A DNA stretch of 56,877 nt from Ruminococcus sp. (GCA_015066705.1 SVNV01000014.1:1-56877); one strand, 5' to 3'. Positions 35,141-43,344 are shown, numbered from the stretch's first letter. The notes: generated from the letters alone by a model not told the origin. Numbers and translations are program-made.

Positions 35141-37579
35141 ATGGCTAAGTATAATCATAGCGAAATCGAAAAAAAGTGGCAGGAATATTGGGAAAAGAAT
35201 GAAACCTTCAAGACTGATGTGTGGGATTTTTCAAAGCCTAAATTCTATGCACTTGATATGTTCCCATACCCGTCAGGAGTAGGTCTCCACGCAGGACACC
35301 CTGAGGGCTATACAGCTACTGATATTGTTTCAAGAATGAAGAGAATGCAGGGCTATAACGTTCTTCACCCTATGGGCTATGACTCATTCGGACTTCCTGC
35401 TGAACAGTACGCTGTAACAACAGGTAACCACCCTAACGGTTTTACTCAGGAAAATATAGAGACTTTCTCAAAACAGCTTAAAGAACTTGGCTTTGACTAT
35501 GACTGGTCAAAGATGATAGCTACAAGTGACCCAGAATACTATAAGTGGACACAGTGGATTTTCAAACAGCTTTACCTTGACGGCTATGCACAGTATATTG
35601 ATATGCCTGTAAACTGGTGTGAAGAGCTGGGTACTGTTCTTTCAAATGACGAGGTTATCGATGGAAAATCCGAGCGTGGTGGCTATCCTGTTATCAGAAA
35701 AAATATGAAGCAGTGGGTTATCAATCAGCCTGCTTTTGCAGAAGAACTTCTTGAAGGCCTTGACGAAATCGACTGGCCTGAATCAACAAAGCTTATGCAG
35801 AAAAACTGGATTGGTAAGTCAACAGGCGTGGAAGTTAAGTTTGAAATCGTAGGCGGTGGAGAATTTTCTATCTTTACAACCTGTATCGAAACAATTTATG
35901 GTATTACATTTATGGTTCTTGCTCCTGACGGTGAAATCGTTAAGAGCCTTATGCCAAGAATTCAGAATAAGGAAGAAGTTCAGGACTATATCAACGAAAC
36001 TCTTAAGAAGAATGATATGGACAGAACTGAACTTAATAAAACAAAGTCAGGCTGCGAACTTAAGGGAGTTACATGTATTAACCCTGTAAACGGTAAGGAA
36101 GTAAGAATGTTTATCGGCGACTTCGTTCTTGCAAGCTACGGTACAGGTGCGGTAATGGCTGTTCCGTCACACGACCAGCGTGACTTTGAATATGCGATTG
36201 CACATAATATTGATATGATTCAGGTAATCGACGGCGACGAAAAACTCGGTCGCGTTGATGTTTCTGAAAAGGCTTTTGAAAAGGGCGAATATCTCGGCAA
36301 GGGCTATAAGCTCATAAATAGTGAGGAATTCACAGGACTTACTGTTGAAGAGGCTAAGGAAGCCATTACTGCAAAGCTTGAAAAAATGGGTGTTGCAAAG
36401 AGAACTGTAAACTACCATTTCAGAGAATGGATTTTTGCAAGACAGCGTTACTGGGGTGAGCCTGTTCCTGTTGTTCACGGCGAGGACGGAAATATTCACG
36501 TTCTTGATGATGCAGAACTCCCACTTGTTCTCCCTGAACTTGAAAACTATAAGGGTGAAAATGGTAAAGCACCTCTTGAAAATGCAACTGAATGGAAAAA
36601 GTATGATAATAACGGCGTAAAGGGTATAAGAGAAACCTCTACAATGCCTGGTTCAGCAGGTTCAAGCTGGTACTTCCTCCGTTATATCGACCCACATAAC
36701 GATAAGGAATTTGCAAATCCTGAGCTTTTGAAGCACTGGATGCCTGTTGACCTCTATATCGGTGGTCCTGAACACGCAGTAGGTCACCTTATGTATTCAA
36801 GAATATGGAACAGATACCTCTATAATAAAGGCCTTGTTCCAACTAAGGAACCATTCCAGAAACTTGTTCATCAGGGTATGATTCTCGGTTCAAATGGTAT
36901 TAAAATGGGTAAGCGTTTTCCTGAATTTGTTATTAATCCAAGCGATATTGTCCGTGATTTCGGTGCTGATACACTTAGACTTTATGAAATGTTTATGGGC
37001 CCTCTTGAGGTTTCAAAGCCTTGGAGTAATCAGGGCGTAGAGGGCGCAAGACGTTTCCTTAACAGAGTGTGGGCATTCTTCACAGAGCCTGCTAATATCG
37101 TTGAGGAAGACGTACCTGCACTTGAAAAGGTTTATCATAAGACAGTTAAAAAGGTAACTGAAGATTACGAAAAGCTTGCATTCAATACAGCAATTTCACA
37201 GATGATGATTTTTGTAAACGCTGTTTATAAGGAAGGCAAGTGCCCTAAGAATTACGCTGAGGGACTTATCAAAATGCTTTCTTGTATTGCTCCACATATA
37301 GGTGAAGAAATGTGGCAGCAGCTCGGACATAATGATACTATTGCGTATGAAAAGTGGCCTGAATTTGACGAAAGTAAGACTGCTGACGATACAATCGAAA
37401 TCGTTGTCCAGATTAACGGTAAGGTTAAGGCAAAGCTCAATATTCCTGCTGATATGGAACAGGACGAAGTTCTCGCTCTTGCAAAATCTGACGATAACGT
37501 TAAGAGTGCTTGTGACGGAAAAACAGTAGTTAAGGAAATCTACGTTAAGGGTAGACTTGTTAATATCGTTGTTAAGTAA
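35141..37579 (+). CDS. leuS: Leucyl-tRNA synthetase
   Basis: Class I synthetase of 812 residues that charges tRNA-Leu. The ATP site HIGH motif is HAGH (H50-H53) in PYPSGVGLHAGH. The editing domain spans about 225-420 and includes the DQRDFEYA block, with the specificity aspartate in the TGAVMAVPSHDQRD region. The second ATP motif reads KMGKR (588-592) rather than the standard KMSKS, with the following FPEFVINPSD block intact. The C-terminal anticodon-binding helices and the small tail domain are present. It ends the rdgB-leuS run, and the rpsU promoter begins 27 bases after its stop. Confidence 0.97.
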   Translation: MAKYNHSEIEKKWQEYWEKNETFKTDVWDFSKPKFYALDMFPYPSGVGLHAGHPEGYTATDIVSRMKRMQGYNVLHPMGYDSFGLPAEQYAVTTGNHPNGFTQENIETFSKQLKELGFDYDWSKMIATSDPEYYKWTQWIFKQLYLDGYAQYIDMPVNWCEELGTVLSNDEVIDGKSERGGYPVIRKNMKQWVINQPAFAEELLEGLDEIDWPESTKLMQKNWIGKSTGVEVKFEIVGGGEFSIFTTCIETIYGITFMVLAPDGEIVKSLMPRIQNKEEVQDYINETLKKNDMDRTELNKTKSGCELKGVTCINPVNGKEVRMFIGDFVLASYGTGAVMAVPSHDQRDFEYAIAHNIDMIQVIDGDEKLGRVDVSEKAFEKGEYLGKGYKLINSEEFTGLTVEEAKEAITAKLEKMGVAKRTVNYHFREWIFARQRYWGEPVPVVHGEDGNIHVLDDAELPLVLPELENYKGENGKAPLENATEWKKYDNNGVKGIRETSTMPGSAGSSWYFLRYIDPHNDKEFANPELLKHWMPVDLYIGGPEHAVGHLMYSRIWNRYLYNKGLVPTKEPFQKLVHQGMILGSNGIKMGKRFPEFVINPSDIVRDFGADTLRLYEMFMGPLEVSKPWSNQGVEGARRFLNRVWAFFTEPANIVEEDVPALEKVYHKTVKKVTEDYEKLAFNTAISQMMIFVNAVYKEGKCPKNYAEGLIKMLSCIAPHIGEEMWQQLGHNDTIAYEKWPEFDESKTADDTIEIVVQINGKVKAKLNIPADMEQDEVLALAKSDDNVKSACDGKTVVKEIYVKGRLVNIVVK

Positions 37580-37605
37580 AATTTCAAAAAATATATTAAA
37601 GGGTA

Positions 37606-37634
37606 TTGACTAATTTGAAATAATGTAGTATAAT
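37606..37634 (+). promoter_or_regulatory. Sigma-A promoter for rpsU
   Basis: TTGACT (37606-37611), 17-base spacer, TATAAT (37629-37634); transcription should start near 37641, just before the folded leader. Confidence 0.85.
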
Positions 37635-37650
37635 GTTTATTGTAATTGCA

Positions 37651-37784
37651 TCTGATGATGATAAAATCCTGTGAATAAGACAGAGAGAGGTAGAGCCTCA
37701 TATAGAAGTCTGATAACAGACGCCTTCACTATTCACCGTTCGCAAGTGCGATTTACAAGGATTTTCATCAGATTCTGCTCTGTC
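37651..37784 (+). promoter_or_regulatory. Long folded leader RNA of rpsU with a possible pseudoknot
   Basis: Outer stem TCTGATGA (37651-37658) with TCATCAGA (37765-37772), continued by AAAATCC (37663-37669) with GGATTTT (37759-37765). Inside: GTGAATA (37671-37677) with TATTCAC (37730-37736), enclosing hairpins GAGG/CCTC (37687-37699) and GTCTG-ATAA-CAGAC (37708-37721), then TCGC-AAGT-GCGA (37740-37751). GACAGAG (37679-37685), inside the fold, matches CTCTGTC (37778-37784) outside it, which would form a pseudoknot ending 9 bases before the rpsU ribosome site. I do not recognise a known riboswitch; T-box and common aptamer motifs are absent. Confidence 0.65.
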
Positions 37785-37812
37785 ATTGGTGGCAAAGGGA
37801 GGGAATTTGATT

Positions 37813-37986
37813 ATGGCAGAAATTCGTGTTGGTAAAAACGAATCTCTCGATACAGCTCTTAAGAGATTTAAGAGAACATGTGCCAGAGACGGCGTTATCG
37901 CAGAGGTACGTAAGAGAGAACACTACGAAAAGCCTTCAGTAAAGCGTAAGAAGAAGTCTGAAGCTGCTCGTAAGCGTAAATATTAA
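37813..37986 (+). CDS. rpsU: 30S ribosomal protein S21
   Basis: A 57-residue, very basic protein ([19 protein letters not shown]...) with the R/K-rich C-terminal tail ([16 protein letters not shown]). S21 sits near the anti-Shine-Dalgarno end of 16S rRNA and helps base pairing of mRNA. The start is ATG 37813 after GGGAGGG; in-frame codons upstream (37786) lie before the ribosome site. Here it is its own transcription unit with promoter, long leader and terminator. Confidence 0.97.
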   Translation: MAEIRVGKNESLDTALKRFKRTCARDGVIAEVRKREHYEKPSVKRKKKSEAARKRKY

Positions 37987-37997
37987 TTAAGATTTTT

Positions 37998-38030
37998 AAA
38001 AGGTGGGCATACTATGTCCACCTTTTGTTC
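37998..38030 (+). terminator. Terminator after rpsU
   Basis: A 12-bp stem (37998-38009 with 38015-38026, one G:T pair), 5-base loop, ending TTTTGTTC. No promoter is visible between it and yqeG, so yqeG probably depends on read-through. Confidence 0.85.
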
Positions 38031-38053
38031 TATACTTTATTTTTGGAGGAAAT

Positions 38054-38542
38054 ATGATTTTTAAGCCTACATATGTGTTTGATAAGGTTAAGGATATCGA
38101 GCCGGAATTTTTAAAAACAAGAGGAATCAAAGCACTTTTACTTGACCTTGATAATACCCTTACAACTCATAACAATCCGATTCCGCCACAGGATAGTCTT
38201 GACTGGATTGAAAAGATGAAAAATGCCGGAATTGAAATGATGATTGTTTCAAATAACTGTGCAGAAAGAGTTATTCCTTTTGCGGAAAAATTGGGGCTTC
38301 CATTTACAGAAAGAGGACTTAAACCTCTTCCGAGAGGATATTCACAGGCTATGAAAAAGCTTGACCTTAAAAAGAATCAGGTTGCTGCTGTCGGCGACCA
38401 GATTTTTACTGATGTGCTTGGTGCAAACTTAAAGGGAATCCGCTCATTCTTCGTTTTCCCTATTGAGCCCGAAACAAGCCTGCCTTTCAGATTTAAAAGA
38501 ATGTGTGAAAAACCATTTTTGCCTAAGAAATTAACAAGATAG
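38054..38542 (+). CDS. yqeG: YqeG-type HAD phosphatase (subfamily IIIA)
   Basis: A 162-residue HAD-superfamily protein. Motif I is LLLDLDNTL (about 31-39, DxD nucleophile and acid), motif II is the serine of MIVSNN and motif III AAVGDQIFTDVLGAN (GDQxxTD). The YqeG group includes phosphatidylglycerophosphatase-like enzymes of plants and uncharacterised bacterial proteins. ATG 38054 follows GGAGG; in-frame codons upstream lie in the rpsU terminator. It heads the cluster through aroQ. Confidence 0.9.
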   Translation: MIFKPTYVFDKVKDIEPEFLKTRGIKALLLDLDNTLTTHNNPIPPQDSLDWIEKMKNAGIEMMIVSNNCAERVIPFAEKLGLPFTERGLKPLPRGYSQAMKKLDLKKNQVAAVGDQIFTDVLGANLKGIRSFFVFPIEPETSLPFRFKRMCEKPFLPKKLTR

Positions 38543-38555
38543 TGAGGTGTTTTTT

Positions 38556-39047
38556 ATGAAGTTAAATTTATCAAGAGAACTTAATGAAAAGATTAAAAAA
38601 CTAGATATGGAATATGAATTGAAGAATAAAGAAAAATTTTATTGTAAAGTAAAGGCACCTAAGAGTTTTTTGAGTTTTATTAAGTGGTTGGTAATATTTG
38701 CTGTTGCTAATATTATTGCACTTGTTGTTCCAGCAAAAATTGATACAGGTATGAAATTCACTTTTATTTCTTCTTTGGTTTTGTGTTTGATTGGAGTACT
38801 GCTGTTTGCTTTAATCTATTTTAATTTTGAGATTAACTATGATGCTGACGGTTTTACTCATACCAATATGTTAGGTATAAGTAAAAAATACTTTTATGAT
38901 GATATAAATTATGTTAAATCTGGCACTTTAAATGGAAACACCTCTAATGTCATAGTTTTCAAAAATAATAAGAAAATATCTTTTTCCTCTTCATTTTACG
39001 GTGCTAAAGAATTTTATGAATATTTGAAAATCAAAAATAAAATATAA
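38556..39047 (+). CDS. Two-helix membrane protein, AT-rich, unknown
   Basis: A 163-residue protein: a charged N-terminal helix (about 1-30), two membrane segments (about 44-62 and 71-94), then a soluble part with beta strands (GFTHTNMLGISKKYFYDDINYVKSG...IVFKNNKKISFSSSF), which resembles a small PH-like fold of the kind found in bacterial membrane proteins. The codons are visibly richer in A and T than those of yqeG upstream and the barrels downstream, and the gene interrupts an otherwise housekeeping cluster, so it may be a later arrival. Start chosen at 38556 (GAGGTG 5-10 bases upstream). Function unknown. Confidence 0.65.
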   Translation: MKLNLSRELNEKIKKLDMEYELKNKEKFYCKVKAPKSFLSFIKWLVIFAVANIIALVVPAKIDTGMKFTFISSLVLCLIGVLLFALIYFNFEINYDADGFTHTNMLGISKKYFYDDINYVKSGTLNGNTSNVIVFKNNKKISFSSSFYGAKEFYEYLKIKNKI

Positions 39048-39059
39048 AGGAGAATTTCT

Positions 39060-39278
39060 ATGAACGAAGCTTTGAATATTCTTGTCGGCAAGACCTGTTG
39101 TGTCGAGATGTCAGGCAAGGTTAATATTGTAAATGTTGTAGAAATCAAAGGTAATTGGCTTGTTGTAGAGGACGACGGTCAGAAGGCCTTTGTAAATATC
39201 AATAGAATCGACGAAATCTATGAGATGGTTGAAAAACCGTCAGTAAGAAGAACACTTCTTAATAATACCGGGAGATAG
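39060..39278 (+). CDS. Small beta-barrel protein (Sm/SH3-like), first of a tandem pair
   Basis: A 72-residue protein with predicted short strands: ILVGKTCCVEMSGKVNIVNVVEIKGNWLVVEDDGQKAFVNINRIDEIYE. The same order of elements occurs in the next gene (LIGKKCEI... GNVAVVFDE... VYINLLQMISI), so the two look like diverged tandem duplicates. The fold resembles the Sm/SH3-type barrels used for RNA or protein binding; that is a visual judgement. AGGAG lies upstream of ATG. Function unknown. Confidence 0.6.
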   Translation: MNEALNILVGKTCCVEMSGKVNIVNVVEIKGNWLVVEDDGQKAFVNINRIDEIYEMVEKPSVRRTLLNNTGR

Positions 39279-39286
39279 GTGATAGT

Positions 39287-39535
39287 ATGTATGATATAAT
39301 TACAAGACTTATCGGCAAAAAGTGCGAAATTCATACAGTTGATGACTATTTTGAGGGCTTACTTAAAGAAGTAACCGGAAATGTTGCTGTTGTTTTTGAT
39401 GAATTTGAAGAAAAAGATGTTTATATCAATCTTTTGCAGATGATTTCAATTTGCGAGAGCGAAAGCGATATCAAAAAAGAAAAACCGAGAAAAAAGGGTT
39501 TGTTTAACCGTAAAACTGATTTGGAGGATATGTAA
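39287..39535 (+). CDS. Small beta-barrel protein (Sm/SH3-like), second of a tandem pair
   Basis: An 82-residue protein, 8 bases after its probable paralogue, with the shared strand pattern and an added basic tail (KKEKPRKKGLFNRKTD), which would suit nucleic acid binding. It is followed 2 bases later by an endonuclease IV-like gene, so the three are almost certainly co-transcribed. Function unknown. Confidence 0.6.
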   Translation: MYDIITRLIGKKCEIHTVDDYFEGLLKEVTGNVAVVFDEFEEKDVYINLLQMISICESESDIKKEKPRKKGLFNRKTDLEDM

Positions 39536-39537
39536 TT

Positions 39538-40392
39538 ATGCCTGCTAAATTCGGCCCTGCTGGAAATTCTGAGGAGTTTTCAAAAAAGTATAAATCTACT
39601 CTTGACGCACCAAAGTATCTTAAAGAAATGGGACTTGACCACTATGAGTATCAATGTGGAAGAGGTGTAAAGGTCAGTGATAATACGGCATTTTCACTGA
39701 GAGATAAGGCTCGGGAAAATGGAATTTCACTTTCACTTCACGCACCGTATTTTATTTCACTTTCCAGTCTTGAGGCTGAAAAACGAGATAATAGTATAAA
39801 CTATATTCTCCAGTCCTGTGATGCGGTTTCTCGTATGGGAGGCGAGAGAATTGTTATTCATAGCGGTTCTTGCTCGAAAATTTCACGAGAAGAAGCACTT
39901 GAACTTGCTAAGGATACTCTTAAGAGAGCGAGAAAAATAGCCGTTGAACAAGGTTTTGAGAATGTCACTTTTTGCCCGGAAACAATGGGAAAGGTCAATC
40001 AGCTTGGAAATCTCTATGAAGTTCTTGAGCTTTGTAAGCTTGATGAAAGCTTTATTCCTTGTATCGACTTCGGACATCTGAACGCAAGAGAATTCGGCTA
40101 TATTAAAGGCAAAACAGAGTATGAGAATATTATAAATCAGATTGAAAACGCAATAGGTTCAGACAGAACAAAGAATTTCCATAGCCATTTTTCAAAAATA
40201 ATGTTTACAAACCCTGGTGGTGAAAAAAAGCATATGACCTTTGACGATAATATGGGATTCGGCCCTGATTTTGAGCCACTTATGGAAATAGTAGCTAAAA
40301 AGAATCTGTCACCTACCTTTGTCTGCGAAAGTGCAGGTACACAGGATGTTGACGCTTTAACAATGAAAAAATATTATCTTTCAAGTTTGTAA
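39538..40392 (+). CDS. Endonuclease IV (AP endonuclease family 2)-like TIM-barrel protein
   Basis: The 284-residue protein has the layout of deoxyribonuclease IV, which cuts abasic sites with three zinc ions. By hand alignment to E. coli Nfo the ligands are kept at H68, H108, E148, D177, H180, H215 (or H217), H232 and E264 (blocks LHAPYFISL, VIHSGS, CPETMG, CIDFGH, CESAG). The equivalent of Nfo D229, a zinc-3 ligand, appears to be Lys (KKH in place of DRH), so the third metal site may be changed. It could be a repair nuclease or a related sugar isomerase-type barrel. It shares an operon with the two small barrel proteins. Confidence 0.75.
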   Translation: MPAKFGPAGNSEEFSKKYKSTLDAPKYLKEMGLDHYEYQCGRGVKVSDNTAFSLRDKARENGISLSLHAPYFISLSSLEAEKRDNSINYILQSCDAVSRMGGERIVIHSGSCSKISREEALELAKDTLKRARKIAVEQGFENVTFCPETMGKVNQLGNLYEVLELCKLDESFIPCIDFGHLNAREFGYIKGKTEYENIINQIENAIGSDRTKNFHSHFSKIMFTNPGGEKKHMTFDDNMGFGPDFEPLMEIVAKKNLSPTFVCESAGTQDVDALTMKKYYLSSL

Positions 40393-40406
40393 GAAAGGGT
40401 GTTTTT

Positions 40407-40844
40407 ATGAAAAAAATAATTGTAATTCACGGGCCAAATCTTAATCTTCTCGGTGAACGTGAACCGGGCGTTTACGGAAATGATTCTTTCGACTCAATCA
40501 ACGCAGAAATTGCTGAAAAGGCAAAGTCAAAAGGCTTTGAAGTGGAAATTTTCCAGACAAACCTCGAGGGCGGAATTATTGATATGCTTCACGAGGCAAG
40601 ACTTACTTTTGACGGTGTAATCCTTAATGCAGGAGCATATACTCATTATAGCTACGCTATTCGTGACGCGATTTCAGCTATTAAAATCCCTGTTGTTGAA
40701 GTTCACCTCAGTAATATTCACGCAAGAGAAGAATTCCGTCATACATCAGTAATCGCACCTGCCTGTGTAGGACAGATTGCAGGCTTCGGCAAGAATTCAT
40801 ATATGCTTGCTGTTGACGCAATGTATGATATTCTGAAAGATTGA
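40407..40844 (+). CDS. aroQ: 3-dehydroquinate dehydratase, type II
   Basis: The third step of the shikimate pathway. The 145-residue protein has the type II signature HGPNLNLLGEREPGVYG with catalytic Tyr in the flexible loop, the FFQTNLEG-like IFQTNLEGGIIDMLHEA block, NAGAYTHYSYAIRDAI, and HLSNIHAREEFRHTS (catalytic His). Length is typical for a dodecameric type II enzyme. Other shikimate genes are not in the window. Confidence 0.97.
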   Translation: MKKIIVIHGPNLNLLGEREPGVYGNDSFDSINAEIAEKAKSKGFEVEIFQTNLEGGIIDMLHEARLTFDGVILNAGAYTHYSYAIRDAISAIKIPVVEVHLSNIHAREEFRHTSVIAPACVGQIAGFGKNSYMLAVDAMYDILKD

Positions 40845-40846
40845 TT

Positions 40847-41926
40847 ATGGAAAATATGAAACTCTCTCAGCTTGAAGTTCTGCAGTGCAGTATTTCTTCC
40901 TTTACCGACTGCGCACTTATTTCAAGTGATGTAAACAGACGGTATTTTACAGGTATGAAATCAAGTGCAGGAACTCTTCTTGTTTTTGAAGATAAAGCCT
41001 ACCTGATTATTGATTTCAGATATATTGAAAAGGCGCGAAAATCTGCTAAGAATTGTGAGGTTGTGCTTCAGAATAAGCTCTATGAACAGATTTCTGAGCT
41101 TATGAATAAGCATAATGCAAAAAAACTTTCTGTCGAGGCTGAAAATATAACTATTTCTCAACTTGAGAATCTGAAAAAACGACTTTCCTGTGAAATTGAT
41201 GCTTCAGATGAATTGAGTGAGGCTATTAAATCTGTTCGTGTATGTAAAAGAGAAGAGGAAATCGAAAATATCATCAAAGCTCAGCGTATTGCAGAAAAAG
41301 GTTTTGAATATATGCTTGATTTCGTTAAAGAAGGTAAGACCGAAAGAGAAATTCAGCTTGAACTTGACTTCTTTATGCTCAGAAATGGTGCAGAGGCTCT
41401 TTCTTTTGATACAATCGCACTTTCTGGTAAGAATACCTCACTTCCACATGGCGTACCGACTGATAAAAAGGTTAAGAATGGCGAATTTGTGCTTCTTGAC
41501 TTCGGAGCAGTTGTAAATGGCTGGCATAGCGATATGACGAGAACTTTCTGTGTGGGTGAGCCAACCGGAAAAATGGAGAAAATCTATAATATCGTTCTTG
41601 ATGCACAGATGAAGGCTCTTTCTTATGTCAAAGCAGGAATTTCAGGCGACGAGCTTGACAAAATTGCAAGAGATGTTATCGGAAATGCCGGTTTCGGCGA
41701 GTTTTTCGGTCATTCTCTCGGACACGGAGTGGGTATGGAAATACACGAAGCACCTACTGCCTCACCATCTTGCAAAAATATCCTCGAAGAGGGTATGATA
41801 GTGACAGTTGAACCCGGAATTTATCTTCCTGATGAATTCGGAGTGAGAATTGAGGATTTTGTTGTAGTTACAAAGGACGGCTGTAAAAATCTCACTCTTT
41901 CACCTAAGAATCTTATTTGTGTATGA
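40847..41926 (+). CDS. Xaa-Pro aminopeptidase (M24 family)
   Basis: A 359-residue cytoplasmic peptidase that removes N-terminal residues before proline. N-terminal creatinase-like domain (about 1-125) and C-terminal pita-bread domain with the M24 metal ligands in LLDFGAVVNGWHSDMTRTF (two Asp), GHSLGHGVGMEIHE (His), TVEPGIY (Glu) and RIEDFVVV (Glu). The start is ATG 40847, just after the aroQ stop; TTG 40841 is also in frame. The aroQ-peptidase-efp order is common in Firmicutes. Confidence 0.93.
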   Translation: MENMKLSQLEVLQCSISSFTDCALISSDVNRRYFTGMKSSAGTLLVFEDKAYLIIDFRYIEKARKSAKNCEVVLQNKLYEQISELMNKHNAKKLSVEAENITISQLENLKKRLSCEIDASDELSEAIKSVRVCKREEEIENIIKAQRIAEKGFEYMLDFVKEGKTEREIQLELDFFMLRNGAEALSFDTIALSGKNTSLPHGVPTDKKVKNGEFVLLDFGAVVNGWHSDMTRTFCVGEPTGKMEKIYNIVLDAQMKALSYVKAGISGDELDKIARDVIGNAGFGEFFGHSLGHGVGMEIHEAPTASPSCKNILEEGMIVTVEPGIYLPDEFGVRIEDFVVVTKDGCKNLTLSPKNLICV

Positions 41927-41996
41927 TGATTTTGATGAAAAATCCACGCTATGTGTAAAAGAATTATTAAAGTGCTAAAAAAATCTTAAAAAAGAC

Positions 41997-42025
41997 TTGC
42001 AAAATGTTGTAATTTAATGTAAAAT
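41997..42025 (+). promoter_or_regulatory. Sigma-A promoter for efp
   Basis: TTGCAA (41997-42002), 17-base spacer, TAAAAT (42020-42025). It gives efp its own transcript of about 60 bases before the start. Confidence 0.65.
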
Positions 42026-42090
42026 GTTTATAAGTGATATTTTAGTTATTGCTGAGATATTTTCATAATTTTATTGGAGGTTTACATTTT

Positions 42091-42648
42091 ATGGTAACTG
42101 CTGGCGATTTCAGAAATGGAGTAACTTTTGAAGAAGACGGAAATGTAATGCAGATTGTTGAATTTCAGCATGTAAAGCCTGGTAAAGGTGCTGCTTTCGT
42201 TAGAGCAAAGGTTAAGAACGTAATTTCAGGTTCGGTTATTGAAAAGACATATAACCCAACTGCTAAATTCCCAACAGCTTTTGTTGAAAGAAAGGATATG
42301 GAGTATTCATATACTGACGGTGACCTTTACTACTTTATGGACCCTGAAACATATGAACAGGTTCCTGTAAGTAATGCTGAGCTTTCAGATAACTTCAAGT
42401 TTGTTAAGGAAAATATGGTATGTAAGGTATGTTCATATAAGGGCAAGGTATTTGCTGTTGAACCACCAAACTTCGTTGACCTTGAAGTTACAGAAACTGA
42501 CCCTGGTTTTGCAGGAAATACAGCTACAAACGCTACAAAGCCTGCTACACTTGAAACAGGTGCAGAAATCAAGGTTCCGCTCTTTATCGAAATTGGTGAT
42601 GTAATCAGAATCGATACAAGAACAAGCGAATACATGGAAAGAGCATAA
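42091..42648 (+). CDS. efp: Elongation factor P
   Basis: Relieves ribosome stalling at polyproline. The 185-residue protein has three beta-barrel domains; the domain I loop reads KPGKG with K32 at the tip, the position modified in many bacteria. The neighbours include no epmA/epmB or earP, so any modification must come from elsewhere or be absent. ATG 42091 follows TTGGAGG. Confidence 0.97.
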   Translation: MVTAGDFRNGVTFEEDGNVMQIVEFQHVKPGKGAAFVRAKVKNVISGSVIEKTYNPTAKFPTAFVERKDMEYSYTDGDLYYFMDPETYEQVPVSNAELSDNFKFVKENMVCKVCSYKGKVFAVEPPNFVDLEVTETDPGFAGNTATNATKPATLETGAEIKVPLFIEIGDVIRIDTRTSEYMERA

Positions 42649-42694
42649 TTTTAAAGTTAAAAAATAGTGTCACAGCGAAAGTGAGGTTAATATA

Positions 42695-43150
42695 ATGCTT
42701 AGTGATAAGGTTAATTATCTCAGAGGACTTATGGACGGTCTTGGAATAGACGACTCAACGAAGGAAGGCAAGATTCTTAAGCTTATGGCAGAGATTCTTG
42801 ACGAAATGGCAGTAACTGTTGAGGATATTGCTGATGAAGTTGATAGCGTGGTTGACATCATTGATATGATTGACGAGGATTTGCTTGAGGTTGAAGATGA
42901 CCTTTATGATCTTGACGATGAAGATGATGACGAAGAGATTGTTTATGATGACGAAGATGAGGATGACGAGCATTTCGGTAAGTTTGCTGACGAAGCAGAG
43001 GATATTGACTTTGATGAAGAAGCAATGTATGAATGCTGCTGTCCTAGCTGTGGCGATTCGATAACAATTTCAGAGAGTATCGTCGAAAAGGGCTCAATGA
43101 ATTGTCCGAATTGTAATACTCATATTGAGTTCAATTACGAAGAGGAATAA
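42695..43150 (+). CDS. CD1247-type acidic protein with C-terminal zinc ribbon
   Basis: A 151-residue protein. The N-terminal 65 residues are a helical domain (MLSDKVNYLRGLMDGLGID...) known from clostridial proteins such as CD1247. A very acidic stretch (about 66-105, nearly all Asp/Glu) and a four-cysteine zinc ribbon (CCCPSCGDS ... MNCPNCNTHIEF) follow. The family lies next to efp in many Clostridia; its role is not known. Acidic and zinc-ribbon parts suggest a protein-protein or transcription-related contact. Confidence 0.85.
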   Translation: MLSDKVNYLRGLMDGLGIDDSTKEGKILKLMAEILDEMAVTVEDIADEVDSVVDIIDMIDEDLLEVEDDLYDLDDEDDDEEIVYDDEDEDDEHFGKFADEAEDIDFDEEAMYECCCPSCGDSITISESIVEKGSMNCPNCNTHIEFNYEEE

Positions 43151-43171
43151 AACTAAATACAATTTAAATTT

Positions 43172-43296
43172 GTTTCAGGGGTGGTGAAATTCCACACTGG
43201 CGGTAATGGTGTAAAAGCTTAGTCCGCGACCACTTTTAAAGTGCTGATTCGGTGAGATTCCGAAACCAACGGTAAAGTCCGGATGGAAGAAACAGC
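43172..43296 (+). promoter_or_regulatory. FMN riboswitch (RFN element)
   Basis: Conserved blocks in order: CAGGGGTGGTGAAATTCCAC, CTGGCGGTAATG, AGTCCGCGACC, TTCGGTGAGATTCCGAAACC, AACGGTAAAGTCCGGATGG and the closing AGAAACAG. A terminator (43312-43344) and ribU follow, so bound FMN should end transcription early and reduce riboflavin uptake. Confidence 0.96.
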
Positions 43297-43311
43297 GATT
43301 TTAAGAAATTG

Positions 43312-43344
43312 CGCCTCTGTATATTCAGAGGCGTTTTTTGTTTT
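43312..43344 (+). terminator. Expression-platform terminator of the FMN riboswitch
   Basis: CGCCTCTG (43312-43319) pairs with CAGAGGCG (43326-43333), then TTTTTT. It lies between the aptamer and the ribU start. Confidence 0.9.

Noticed and set aside
37640-37790. T-box leader before rpsU
   Set aside because: The AGGGTGGAACCGCG-type antiterminator box and a specifier loop are not present, and S21 is not a usual T-box target.
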